Shown one piece after another: positions 1 through 8,900 of a stretch of 23,611 nucleotides of DNA. A program made the position numbers and the translations under genes. Below the pieces are notes generated by a model. The model ran no database searches. It saw only the letters and a program-made list of their open reading frames with translations, and was not told the origin of the DNA. Source of the DNA: a virus; IMG/VR virus record IMGVR_UViG_3300030061_001455, positions 1 through 23,611 of that record; one strand, given 5' to 3'. Numbering within the stretch: position 1 is the stretch's first letter; each line of letters opens with the position of its first letter.

Positions 1-55
1 CTTTTGGTCGTGTGTAAATTTGGGTTACACTTCCCGATTCTACTAATGCCCACAT
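1..55 (-). CDS. 5' end of a further tail/fibre-module gene (partial)
   Basis: The first 18 codons of a minus-strand gene run off the window edge, starting at ATG 55-53 and reading MWALVESGSVTQIYTRPK. A GAGGT Shine-Dalgarno-like sequence lies about 12 nt upstream, in the short gap after the DUF7483-like gene, which supports a real start. Openings of this style (M-x-A-L-V-E-x-G-x-V) are common in small conserved proteins beside phage fibre genes, but the visible part is too short to assign a family. Being last in the fibre module, it may be a fibre-associated or chaperone-like protein; that is inference only. Confidence 0.6.
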   Translation of the reverse strand, partial: MWALVESGSVTQIYTRPK

Positions 56-84
56 AATTTTTATTTTACCTCAATTAAATTAAT

Positions 85-1263
85 TTACCTAGCTGTTGTT
101 GGAATTCCTGTTGATGTCGTAAATGGATGTTGAGCAAATGCCATGTAGATGTATTTCCGATTAACTGTATTCATCCAAGCATCAGCGTTCATAATTTTAA
201 AACCATTTGACATAAAATCTACTGGGTCATTATGGCTAAAACCTGAACCTGATTCTGCATCGGTTCTGTCTGCTGCTAAATAGTGCATATCACCATTAGC
301 TATTACTCTTTTATTATCAAACATTGACCATCCATGTGCTGAAACAGTATCTTTAACCATAATTAAAGCAGGTTGAAATCCTGTATAGATAAACGGTGCA
401 TAATCTCTAGCACCTGAACCAATGTAATAACCAAACTTGCTGTAGCCCTGGACATCTGTAAAGGCATACATAACATATTCAGCATCAGCAATATTAACCA
501 ATTCATTGCCTAAATATATATCAGTTGATGTTGGTGCGACAGAACCTGTATAACTATTACCATTAATTCCATCTGTATCATTTAAACTTAAATATTCATT
601 ATTACTATACGCACTTGCACTTGTAATGTGTTTACCCATTACATACCAATCACCAGCAGCATCTCTTCTTTTTAACATCATAAAATCAGGTGCTACACCT
701 AAACCATGTTTTAAAATAGAATGTTGGCCATTATTTAATTGATCGTCTCTACCTGTGTAGGTAATGATGCTGAATCCAGCCGTTGTATTTGCTTGATGCG
801 TACAAGCATTTACACAACCACTTCCTGTTCCTGATGCTGAAACTGATGTTGTTGTTCCACCATTGGCTTTCCATTGCCACGCAACAAATTCTTTAGTATT
901 TTTGTTTACTGTGTCTCCATTAGTTCCGCCAGCAGCTGCTGTAAAACCATCTGTTAAAGCTGCTGAAACATAACCATATGTTGCCTGGGGTGTACTTGCA
1001 GCACCATTTGAATTAGAAGCCATTTGTCCACCAAACGGTCCATTTTCCCAAGGATAGCCTTGTCCTTTTGGTGCATCCCAACCTATACTAGAGTTGGCTA
1101 ATACAAAGTCAGTACTGTTATCAGTTCTATTTTTTAACCAAACTAAATCGGGTTGTAAATCACTATTACCATCGTTTGTAATATTTCTAGGATTAGAGCC
1201 ATTTCCTGTATAAGTAGCAATCTGAAAATTTGCTGAGCTGTCATCTACTGTGGTATAAGCCAT
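85..1263 (-). CDS. DUF7483-like tail fibre / adhesion protein with three internal repeats
   Basis: This 392-residue protein resembles the DUF7483-type proteins found in fibre modules of uncultured marine phages, where they are thought to be virion surface or receptor-binding components. It contains three related units of roughly 100-120 residues. Unit 1 (about 13-132) has YTG, then QPDLVWLKNR, and closes with EFVAWQWKA. Unit 2 (about 164-270) has YTG, then APDFMMLKRR, and closes with EYVMYAFTD. Unit 3 (about 277-378) has YIGSG and YTG, then QPALIMVKD, and closes with KYIYMAFAQ. There is no signal peptide or membrane segment. The ATG overlaps the stop of the LamG/SPRY gene (TAATG), so the two are probably translated in a coupled way and may form one adhesion complex. 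Two nearby Cys (150, 154) are the only ones seen. The family name is assigned by eye; a structural role is likely, the receptor unknown. Confidence 0.8.
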   Translation of the reverse strand: MAYTTVDDSSANFQIATYTGNGSNPRNITNDGNSDLQPDLVWLKNRTDNSTDFVLANSSIGWDAPKGQGYPWENGPFGGQMASNSNGAASTPQATYGYVSAALTDGFTAAAGGTNGDTVNKNTKEFVAWQWKANGGTTTSVSASGTGSGCVNACTHQANTTAGFSIITYTGRDDQLNNGQHSILKHGLGVAPDFMMLKRRDAAGDWYVMGKHITSASAYSNNEYLSLNDTDGINGNSYTGSVAPTSTDIYLGNELVNIADAEYVMYAFTDVQGYSKFGYYIGSGARDYAPFIYTGFQPALIMVKDTVSAHGWSMFDNKRVIANGDMHYLAADRTDAESGSGFSHNDPVDFMSNGFKIMNADAWMNTVNRKYIYMAFAQHPFTTSTGIPTTAR

Positions 1264-2678
1264 TATCCGTTCTCCGCTAAATTCTTGGTGCAGATAGAAT
1301 AGTAATCGTAAGTTCCGTCATTTGGAGAATACTCAAAATTTCCATATCCATTGGCATCTGCATTTCCTGAAGATATGGTATAAGAACTAAGTCCACCAAA
1401 ATTAAAGTAAGCACCATTGCCACTTGTTATATTTGCATAAAAAGGAAAAACTTCTCTTGTGGTAAAGCTAGTAGATTTACTTGCTAAATCAATCGTGCTT
1501 CCATATGAACTGCCATCTTTAAACCATCTCAATGTTTTGGTACTGCTTTCTAAATCTAAGAATACTCCAATAATATTATTATCAGACATATTACCACCAC
1601 CATGAGTAGAAGTGCTTTCACTTCCACCATAGTAAAAAATATCACCACCATCTCCTTTTCTGCAATAAGTGGAGTTATTGGATTGTGCATTACCTGAACC
1701 TAGATTGCTTTCATTGGCTGTTTGTATGCCTGTAAAACCAGCACTGCCTGAACTTGGTATTTTTACTTCCCAATACCATCTGCCATTTTGCAATCCTACA
1801 GAACCTTTAGCACCCTGCCAATTAGAAGCATTAGCAAATACTTTTTGACCACCCTCTGAAATAGTTAAATTATGATGGTATATCCATAAAGGACTCCAAG
1901 TACAAAAATTATTAGTAGGTGTGTCAGTTGCTTGGTCGGCTGATGTTATATTTTGAAGTGTAAAAGTTTGACCATTTCCACTTGTTTCTGTTCCTAAACT
2001 TGAAGAATCTTTAAATTCTAATTTAAATGAGTTTTGTGGAAAACTACCTGTGTATTTTTTAGGAATCCAAATGCCACTATCATCATCGTATTCACCAAAA
2101 GTTGTTGGTGCTAATTGACTTCCTGATATAGAAACAACTTCTGCTATGTAGCCACAAAATCTATCTGCTTCACCAATAGCAGTAGCTATTTCTACGTAGC
2201 TACTATTAGCATTATGTAAAGTGTTATCGTTTTGTGCAAAATTTGTTTCTGTTGAAAAAGAAGTTTCTTCAACACCATTTATATAAATTCTTAATCTATC
2301 TCCTGCTGTTCCACTTGTTGTATCTACAGCAGTAACTATGTGATACCAAGCGTTGGTGTCTCTAAAAACCCTATTAGTTACATAAACACAATCATTAGCA
2401 CCATCTTTTGTTGATCTAAATTTAAGGGTATTGTCAGTTTGAAAACTAACTAATAATACATCATTACCACTTACACCTGCACCCCAAATATGTTGTAAAG
2501 TTCCTAATTCAGTTCTTTTTACCCAAAGGCTAAGTGTCCAAGTTTGGTTATTGCCACCGCCTGCCCCCCAAGCACGATACATTCTTTCAGTATTATCAGC
2601 CTCAAATTTTACAGAGTTATCAATATCATACCCAGTCGAGACACTCCCGCGATTAGCTGTTCTCTGTAAGACCTCCAT
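1263..2678 (-). CDS. LamG-like plus SPRY-like adhesion protein
   Basis: This 471-residue protein has two lectin-like beta-sandwich domains. The N-terminal region (about 15-215) looks like a concanavalin A/LamG domain: it has the W-T-L-S-L-W-V-K-R strand, an A-W-Y-H-I-V segment, then R-L-R-I-Y-I-N-G-V. The C-terminal region (about 255-450) looks like a SPRY/B30.2 domain: G-R-W-Y-W-E-V-K-I, then G-V-F-L-D-L and L-R-W-F-K-D-G, ending with a Y-F-N-F-G-G strand. Such folds in phage fibre modules typically bind host surface glycans or proteins; the ligand here is unknown. The start codon lies 1 nt after the upstream fibre stop, with no good Shine-Dalgarno sequence, so translation is probably coupled. 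The stop overlaps the start of the DUF7483-like gene as TAATG. In related phages these domains can occur on one chain, so this may be half of a split fibre. Confidence 0.83.
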   Translation of the reverse strand: MEVLQRTANRGSVSTGYDIDNSVKFEADNTERMYRAWGAGGGNNQTWTLSLWVKRTELGTLQHIWGAGVSGNDVLLVSFQTDNTLKFRSTKDGANDCVYVTNRVFRDTNAWYHIVTAVDTTSGTAGDRLRIYINGVEETSFSTETNFAQNDNTLHNANSSYVEIATAIGEADRFCGYIAEVVSISGSQLAPTTFGEYDDDSGIWIPKKYTGSFPQNSFKLEFKDSSSLGTETSGNGQTFTLQNITSADQATDTPTNNFCTWSPLWIYHHNLTISEGGQKVFANASNWQGAKGSVGLQNGRWYWEVKIPSSGSAGFTGIQTANESNLGSGNAQSNNSTYCRKGDGGDIFYYGGSESTSTHGGGNMSDNNIIGVFLDLESSTKTLRWFKDGSSYGSTIDLASKSTSFTTREVFPFYANITSGNGAYFNFGGLSSYTISSGNADANGYGNFEYSPNDGTYDYYSICTKNLAENG

Positions 2679-2679
2679 T

Positions 2680-4419
2680 TTAGGTCTGGGCCATATTTTG
2701 AACTCTGCCTATTTCTTGCCACACAGATCCATTGTATCTAAATGAGAAAATATCTGTTTTGTTTGCTGTTGCCGTAACCGTAGGTGCGGTTGAAGCTGCA
2801 AACTCGAACACAGTATTCCATGCGACTGTACGAGCTGTACCACCTTGTGCTAACTCTACAGATATAATAGCCCCTTCTACTGCATTACTAGGGGCCGAAA
2901 ACGTAGTGTTCTCAGTTGTAACATGGTATGCATTTGCGGCAGCTGCAGCGTCCCAAGCTACTGCGTTAGAGCTTGAGGTTAATGCAACTTGTGTAATTTT
3001 TGCCGAAGTTGCTGCTGTAACAACACCTGAAAAAGATGCTGTTGCAAAGGTTGTTGGCGTGATATCAGCAGAACCATCAAAACTTACTCCACCAATATTT
3101 CTAGCAGTTGTTAAAGTAGCTGCTGAACCGGTTGTGTCTTGGTTTAGTGTTCCTACTGTAAAATCTAAAGTATTATCTGCATCTTGATAAGCTACGGTTA
3201 TACCTGATTCAGTATTTGAACCAACCATAGCTCCTACAGTATCTGCTATATATTCGTTTAAGGCTGTGCCATCTACTGTAATTGCATCTGCTTCTAAAGT
3301 CCCATCTATATCAGCATCACCCGATACATCTAAACTTGTTGCATCAACTTCACCTGCTACTGTCAATACTCCATCAGCTAGAGTCATTAAATCAGTATCT
3401 GATGTATGTCCAATGGTTGTACCATTAACAATCACATTATCAACTGTTAAAGTTGTTAAAGTTCCTAATGAAGTTATATTTGATTGTGCTGCGCCTGTAA
3501 CTGTAGCCGCCGTAGCTGCTGAACCGGTTGTATCTTGGTTTAGTGTCCCTATTACAAAATCTAAAGTATTATCAGAATCATCATAAGATACTGCAATGCC
3601 TGTTTCAGTGTTACTTGATACCATAGCGCCAACTGTGTCAGCTATAGTTTCCGCAAGTGTTACACCATTTACAGTAATAGCATCAGCTTCTAAAGTACCA
3701 TCAATATCGGCGTCACCTGATATATCTAAACTTCCTGCATCAAGCTCTCCACTAATAGTTAATAAACCACTAGATGGATTATAAGTAAGCCCAGTATCTG
3801 TTTCTAAACCTTGAGTACCGGTTGCGCCATCTACAAAAACAGGATAAACCGTTTCGTCTGTTGAATTATTAGCAGTAGCTGTAATAGTGTCTGCAGTGCC
3901 TAAGTTTACTGGTTCTACATGATAAGCAGTTATAACCCTGCCATTAGCGGGGGCTGTAGCAAATGTTAAAGTAGTACCAGAAACGGAGTAAGTATTATGA
4001 GCCTGGAAAACACCATCAATAAAAACTTGTAAATAATTTTCATTGGTAGCGGTTTGAGAAAGGGTAAATGTAGTATCACTGCCATCGCCGGCAAAAATGT
4101 TTGTGCCCCACGAAGAAGAACTTGTACTGACTTCTTCAAGTACAACAGCCGTTATTCTAAGCTCGGCTTTATCACCGCTACTGAATGCTCTTGCTGAAGT
4201 ATTATCTTGAGCCCTAACAATGGTTAAAGTGTTACTACTACGAGCAGTTACTTTAACAATTTCATTGTTTGTACCATCATCAAAAGTGCAATAAAAATGC
4301 TCACCTGCACTAAGGGAAGGAAATACAGACCCATCAGTTACAGTAGCACTCGTTACACTATTATTTATATTTGCTGCAAGAGTTGTTTTGGCATTGTTAG
4401 TATATTTAATACTCGCCAT
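2680..4419 (-). CDS. Tail fibre protein with 80-residue tandem repeats
   Basis: This 579-residue protein is Thr/Ser/Ala/Asp-rich and has a fibre-like composition. The N-terminus (about 1-95) is a small beta domain. Residues about 108-170 match a domain widely found near the N-terminus of phage tail fibres: GDGSDTTFTL, then L-Q-V-F-I-D-G-V-F-Q, then V-S-G-T-T-L-T-F. Residues 224-303 and 356-435 are two copies of an 80-residue segment that are identical at 64 of 80 positions. The C-terminus (about 480-579) is a further beta-rich domain ending in F-S-F-R-Y-N-G-S-V-W-Q-E-I, a pattern seen at the ends of phage fibre heads. No catalytic motif is seen. It sits first among the large fibre genes, after the small 144-aa gene with a 17-nt gap containing AGGAG. 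It probably forms the elongated shaft or a side fibre; which one is inference. Confidence 0.85.
   Translation of the reverse strand: MASIKYTNNAKTTLAANINNSVTSATVTDGSVFPSLSAGEHFYCTFDDGTNNEIVKVTARSSNTLTIVRAQDNTSARAFSSGDKAELRITAVVLEEVSTSSSSWGTNIFAGDGSDTTFTLSQTATNENYLQVFIDGVFQAHNTYSVSGTTLTFATAPANGRVITAYHVEPVNLGTADTITATANNSTDETVYPVFVDGATGTQGLETDTGLTYNPSSGLLTISGELDAGSLDISGDADIDGTLEADAITVNGVTLAETIADTVGAMVSSNTETGIAVSYDDSDNTLDFVIGTLNQDTTGSAATAATVTGAAQSNITSLGTLTTLTVDNVIVNGTTIGHTSDTDLMTLADGVLTVAGEVDATSLDVSGDADIDGTLEADAITVDGTALNEYIADTVGAMVGSNTESGITVAYQDADNTLDFTVGTLNQDTTGSAATLTTARNIGGVSFDGSADITPTTFATASFSGVVTAATSAKITQVALTSSSNAVAWDAAAAANAYHVTTENTTFSAPSNAVEGAIISVELAQGGTARTVAWNTVFEFAASTAPTVTATANKTDIFSFRYNGSVWQEIGRVQNMAQT
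3115..3354 (-). repeat. Fibre tandem repeat, copy 2 (residues 356-435)
   Basis: This encodes GEVDATSLDV through TTGSAAT and is the downstream copy of the 80-residue repeat in the tail fibre gene. It matches copy 1 at 64 of 80 residues, with the longest identical blocks being SGDADIDGTLEADAITV and GTLNQDTTGSAAT. The two copies are offset by 132 residues. Confidence 0.9.
3511..3750 (-). repeat. Fibre tandem repeat, copy 1 (residues 224-303)
   Basis: This encodes GELDAGSLDI through TTGSAAT and is the upstream copy of the 80-residue repeat in the tail fibre gene. A 52-residue linker, itself Thr-rich, separates it from copy 2. The pattern suggests duplication of a shaft segment. Confidence 0.9.
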
Positions 4420-4436
4420 TTAAAAACTCCTAAATA

Positions 4437-4871
4437 TTAACTAACAGTTACAGTCCAAGTGATCGTAATAGCGTCAGCTGAACCTTTATTAACTACATCA
4501 AACTCAGTATGACATAACAAAGTACCACCAGAAGAAGCATTTAAAATACCCGCTTCTACGACTGCACCTGTTCCTGTGCCAGCTGGGAACGTAGCTACAT
4601 AAGTTACTACAGCATTAGAAACCGTACCACTTGTAAGGGCGACCCTACCAAGTTCAGTTCCTAGCGCAGTATCACCAGCTGCTGGGTTAGTTGTGTTAGA
4701 TCCGATAGCCATGTGTGTCATCGCTGCTGGGCTGTTTGAAGTTGTTTTTATCATACTTGCAGCCACAAAGTTTTTACCTGCGGTAACAACTAAGTTATCA
4801 ATTTCACGTACAACCTCATCATTTAGACGAACTTCTACTTTACCTTTTAGATTAAAACCATCATTAATCAT
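4437..4871 (-). CDS. Small fibre-associated / collar-like phage protein
   Basis: This 144-residue protein has the look of a small all-beta virion protein. The N-terminal segment has V-E-V-R-L-N-D-E-V-V followed by N-L-V-V-T-A-G-K-N. The middle has M-A-I-G-S-N-T-T-N-P with T-A-L-G-T-E-L and V-A-L-T, and the C-terminus is Thr/Val-rich strands ending I-T-I-T-W-T-V-T-V-S. The 'NxVVxAGKN ... MAIGxGTT ... TALxxE' arrangement recurs in small proteins encoded beside phage tail fibres, where a structural or attachment role is presumed. No enzyme motif is visible. It lies between the 18-residue-repeat protein (8-nt gap) and the tail fibre (17-nt gap). Function beyond virion or fibre association is unknown. 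Confidence 0.72.
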   Translation of the reverse strand: MINDGFNLKGKVEVRLNDEVVREIDNLVVTAGKNFVAASMIKTTSNSPAAMTHMAIGSNTTNPAAGDTALGTELGRVALTSGTVSNAVVTYVATFPAGTGTGAVVEAGILNASSGGTLLCHTEFDVVNKGSADAITITWTVTVS

Positions 4872-4879
4872 ATTTTCTC

Positions 4880-5545
4880 CTAATTAAAACTATAAGTGTT
4901 TAGAGGCGATGCATTCAATACACTGTTTGCACCAGATATATGTAGAACACTTATCGACTCAGATATTGTAGCACTATCTGACGCAGATGTACTAAAACTA
5001 TATGCCAAGGTTTCTGAAACAGACGGCGTTTCAGACAGGGCTTTTGCAAAAGATCTTACTGATGACTCTGATATTGAAGCTGAATCAGCAGCAGTAGTTG
5101 AGTATGCTAAAGCTAAAACTTCGCTTAATGTAGCAGAATGCCCTATACCGGTTGAAAAATCAGTGGTTAGGGGGTCACTATTACTTGCTGTATCAGCTAA
5201 ACTAATAGACTCAGAAAAAGCCCTTACAAAACTTACTACCCTACTAAAACTTTCACTTACAGATACAGATTCTGTTTGAGTAGCTAAAGTAAAGGCTAAT
5301 GCGGCCTGTTCTTCTAAAGTAGCTGTATCTCCTAGTGCTTTAGCAAAACTTGTAATAGCCACAGACTCTGAAATAGTGACTGTTTCTGCGTTTGGATGGC
5401 CTACAATAAAGAATAAATCTTTAGAATAAGCATCTAGTATTACATCTACAGCAGACAAATTTACATACTGTACGATGCCATTGATGTCTGTAAATGTAAC
5501 AGTTGACTTTAAGTCAACATAACTAACTGTTTGTTTGAACGCCAT
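4880..5545 (-). CDS. Ser/Ala-rich fibre protein with 18-residue repeats
   Basis: This 221-residue protein is not assigned to a named family. Residues 1-50 form a short N-terminal domain (VSYVDLKSTVTFTD, then DLFFIVGHP). Residues about 54-205 consist of eight imperfect repeats, mostly 18-20 residues, beginning at about 54, 73, 92, 112, 136, 154, 172 and 190. A typical unit is D-S-A-S-I-S-E-S followed by an A/S-rich half with a central aromatic (SFAKALS, AYSFSTSAS). This could form a repetitive beta shaft or a coiled-coil-like rod. There are no Cys residues, signal peptide or membrane segment. Its ATG overlaps the stop of the BppU-N-like gene as TAATG, so the two are probably co-translated and may form part of the same baseplate or fibre assembly. 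Confidence 0.75.
   Translation of the reverse strand: MAFKQTVSYVDLKSTVTFTDINGIVQYVNLSAVDVILDAYSKDLFFIVGHPNAETVTISESVAITSFAKALGDTATLEEQAALAFTLATQTESVSVSESFSRVVSFVRAFSESISLADTASNSDPLTTDFSTGIGHSATLSEVLALAYSTTAADSASISESSVRSFAKALSETPSVSETLAYSFSTSASDSATISESISVLHISGANSVLNASPLNTYSFN
4931..5386 (-). repeat. Eight imperfect 18-20-residue coding repeats
   Basis: The repeats lie in the Ser/Ala-rich fibre gene and cover residues about 54-205. The unit consensus is roughly [DE]-[ST]-x-[ST]-[ILV]-[ST]-E-S-x3-[FY]-x-[FTA]-[AS]-x-[AS]-x. Spacing is regular (18, 19 or 20 residues) except for one 24-residue unit at 112-135. The divergence between units suggests old duplications rather than recent slippage. Confidence 0.8.
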
Positions 5546-5919
5546 TAATCAAAGTCGTCTCTAACTTTAAACTTAATGAAATCTTGTACGGTTTGTATAC
5601 CGCCTCCAGAAGTTGTGTATTCAAGTTCTCCCTCAAAGGTTCCTGCTGCCGTCCAAGTTCCTGAAGGAAAATTAATCGCGCATTGGCCATTAGACGCACT
5701 TGTTAAAGTGGCTGTAATAGTAGAAAGGACAGTGGTTTTGCCCACTTCTCTAATTCTTAGTTTAACGCTACCACCTGTTAAATTAACAGCTTCCCATGTA
5801 CTACTATCATCAGCGTCTAATGTTGAGCCAGACGCCGCAGCATTACTGTCTTTTAATGTAAAGTTAAGTTGTGGAAGAGTGTCTCCTACTACTAATTTTA
5901 ATGTGTCTGAATATGCCAT
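5545..5919 (-). CDS. BppU N-terminal-like baseplate/tail protein
   Basis: This 124-residue protein resembles the BppU N-terminal domain family (the part of lactococcal phage upper baseplate protein that attaches to the tail). It has an opening L-K-L-V-V-G-D-T-L-P-Q-L-N-F-T-L-K-D, then L-T-G-G-S-V-K-L-R-I-R, a small immunoglobulin-like run of strands, then G-T-F-E-G-E-L-E-Y and a terminal V-Q-D-F-I-K-F-K-V. The match covers nearly the whole protein, so it is a stand-alone domain lacking the receptor-binding part. Its likely role is a small adaptor linking fibre proteins to the tail. A good AGAGGT ribosome binding site lies in the 20-nt gap after the giant protein gene. It is the first gene of the fibre block. 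Confidence 0.75.
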   Translation of the reverse strand: MAYSDTLKLVVGDTLPQLNFTLKDSNAAASGSTLDADDSSTWEAVNLTGGSVKLRIREVGKTTVLSTITATLTSASNGQCAINFPSGTWTAAGTFEGELEYTTSGGGIQTVQDFIKFKVRDDFD

Positions 5920-5939
5920 AAATTACCTCTTAGTATAAC

Positions 5940-8900
5940 TTAAAAAATAGACGCCGCAAAAGGTAGGTAGTCTTTAGTGTTAATTGTTCTGTCAATAAAT
6001 ATATCATCAAAGCGTTCTGCTGTTGGGCCCAATGCAGGTAAGAACCAAGCATCGCCATAACGTTCAGCTTGTGCCATAGGCAACAATAAACCGAATGGCC
6101 CATAAATACCAGATCTATCTAGTAGCTCAAACATGTAAGTGCCCCACGGCATTTTGTCTGATCTAAAAGCTCTGTCTGCGCCAGCTTCATCGCCTATTGC
6201 GCTTCGTCCTAAAAATTTAATAAACTCCCTTAGTTCTAGACCAATAGCAGTTAAAGGTAATAGAAGAGTTGCCATTATTATAACGGGCATTATTCTACTG
6301 CTTAATTGCCCATCACTTCTATATTTATTTCTGCCCTCTCTAATAGCACCACCAACTATGTTTTTACCGTAAGCATAGAAGAAAGATTTTAATTGCCATA
6401 CCAAAGCAAAGTATGGGTTTGAGGCCCACACAGGTCTTTCTGCAGCATTTGGCCTTACAATTGATTCTTCTACAAATCTACCTAAAGCTTCTTGTACTTT
6501 TTTCCCGCCTTCGGTGTCAAACCTTTTTTGGCCGTTTTTATTAGCGCTAGCCCATTCTAATACTTCGTCTGGGGTTAAATTGTTTTGAAGTTCTCCAAGA
6601 TGTCTAATTGCAGTTTCATCGCCGTCTTTAGCTTTTTGAGCAAGTCTTATTAAATATTGTTGACCCATACCCGCTGCAAACACACGTGTAAACTTAGTGT
6701 ACTGTTCTAACAAAGTTATTCTAAAAAAGCCTCTTGCGTAACGTTTAGTGTCTTCTGTCATAAACCCAAGCTCTGCAGCGTTTATGTACATAGTTTCTAT
6801 TGAGTCATGAGTAACAACTCCTAAATCTCTAGCAAACTGTTCTGCTTCTTTTTTGTTTTTAATTGTGTATTGAAGTTGTTCTACAATAGTTCCAAACTTG
6901 TCATTCATGTCTTTTGATCTAAGAACTGGTCCTGCTAAATCAGGCAAGGAAGCAATTGCAGCAAAAGTTAAAAGTGTAACCATATTACCTAAAAGGGCCC
7001 AACTGTTTAATTGACGCATAACTGGGCTCATGTTCATTCCAACTTTACCAAGTTGAGCTTCTATAGCTTTTCTAGCCCCCTCTCTGCTTGCATCATCTTC
7101 TATTCTAGAAAGCAAAATTTCCATAGCTCTCCAACCAGCTACTTCTGTTTCTCCCTCTGCTAACTTTGTTAAAACTTCTGCTTTGTTTTCACCGTACAAC
7201 TCTTCTAATTTAGCTTTATCTGCTTCCGTTGGAGCAACAGTAATAGCTTTTTCATACTCTAGTTTTTTAGTAATGCTTTCTATGTATGATTTAATTGCAA
7301 AATCAGCAGGTGCTAATAAGCCTGCATCTCCTTCTGCATTTATATCACCATTTGCATCTAGTCCTCGTCGGGCTGCATGGTTAGGAATTTTGTCAAAGTA
7401 TTTCTTTCTTTCTTGAGCCATACCAACAGAAAGTGTAGAAGCATCTTCTTCTGCACTTTGTTTTTCATTTCCTGTTGAATCACTATCCTCGTCTGTTATT
7501 GCCCACGCTTCAACAAACGCTAACCAACTTTCAAACCCTTTAGGTTTTGCAACTGTAGGGTTGTATTTTGCTAATAGATCAGCAAGTTTTTGACGTTTTT
7601 GTGGGTCATTGACTATTGAAGATAAAAGCCAATGCCTACTAAAGAAATTTTCTTTGTAACGTATATTAGGGTTGTTTGGTGTTATGTAGGTTTCATAAAA
7701 GTCTTGCAAAACTTTTCTCATTGCTTTTGCAGCAACGGGTAAATCCTCTGTGTTTACTCTGTCATCTTCAGCTTGTAATGCAGCTTCTGCAATAAGCTCA
7801 ATGTTTAATTCACCATTGCCATCTCTAAAAACAAGATTGCCATTTTCATCCCTAGTATCATACAAAGAGTTTAAGTTTTGGTTTGTTATTAAAGTTCTTG
7901 CATTAATAAACCCAAACTTATCTTTAGAAGAAGAACGAGAATATAATTTTTTTGCTATATCTTTTCCGGCTTCACCTAATCCTCTTAAATACCCATCAGA
8001 AGTTTGTAGTAAATATGCAACAGACCAATAACCTTTGTCAGTGGTTTGTCCAGGAAGTTTAGCTCGAAGCATTTGTACAATTTTAGTTTTAATGCTTTCT
8101 AATGTTTGTCTACTTACAGATTTACCAGACTCTTCTATTGTTTCTTCAATTAAATTTCGAACTTGTACTTCTTGCCCAAAACTCATACCTTGCAACGAAT
8201 CATGTAGGCTTTGATAAGTTCTTCCATTTTCCATAACTTTATTTACATAGGTTTCAAAATCTCCAAAACCAGATGCGGTTTCTGAAAACCTTTCTCCAAA
8301 CACAAGATTTCGCATTTTTTTATAAATGTTTTCTATTTTTTTAAATAGCCTAGTAAAGTACCCGCTAACAAAATCGCCGCCTCGTGCTGTTTCTCCTGTT
8401 CTAATTTTCTTTAAAAGTACCGTTGCAAGTTTATCTGCAAACCACTCTTCAAACCCGTACTTAGAATTGTATTGTTCTTTTGCTTTTGGGTCTGTTGTAG
8501 TATCACGTTCTTTTTCAAAAGCATCCATTAAAAACTTTAAACCCCGTTGGTTTTTAAAAAGAAGTTGAAGTTCCGTTCTAAACACTGCGTGGCCCATTTC
8601 ATGTGTTAACGCCAACATTGCAACTGGTAAACTAACGCCACCTCTTCTTCGTTGATCAGAAGAGGTAAACGGCAAAGTAGGGTTAACCTTACCACTAGAA
8701 TCTACAAACAAAGTATCGTCTGTTAAACTTTGAGATTCATCATAAAACCCCGCTAGCTGTCCGGTAAACCCTTTGATTCTTTGTATATCTATTAAAATGA
8801 CATCTTCATCTGTATCTGGCAGATACACATACTGCGCAAGTTTTTCGTCCTCTTGCATTTTTCTTGCATAAGTAAACAAAATTTTATCTCTAGAAGATTC

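Noticed and set aside
2732-3784. Plus-strand frames opposite the tail fibre (2732-3187, 3266-3586, 3596-3784)
   Set aside because: They mirror the repeat structure of the fibre gene on the other strand, as expected of shadows of low-complexity coding DNA.
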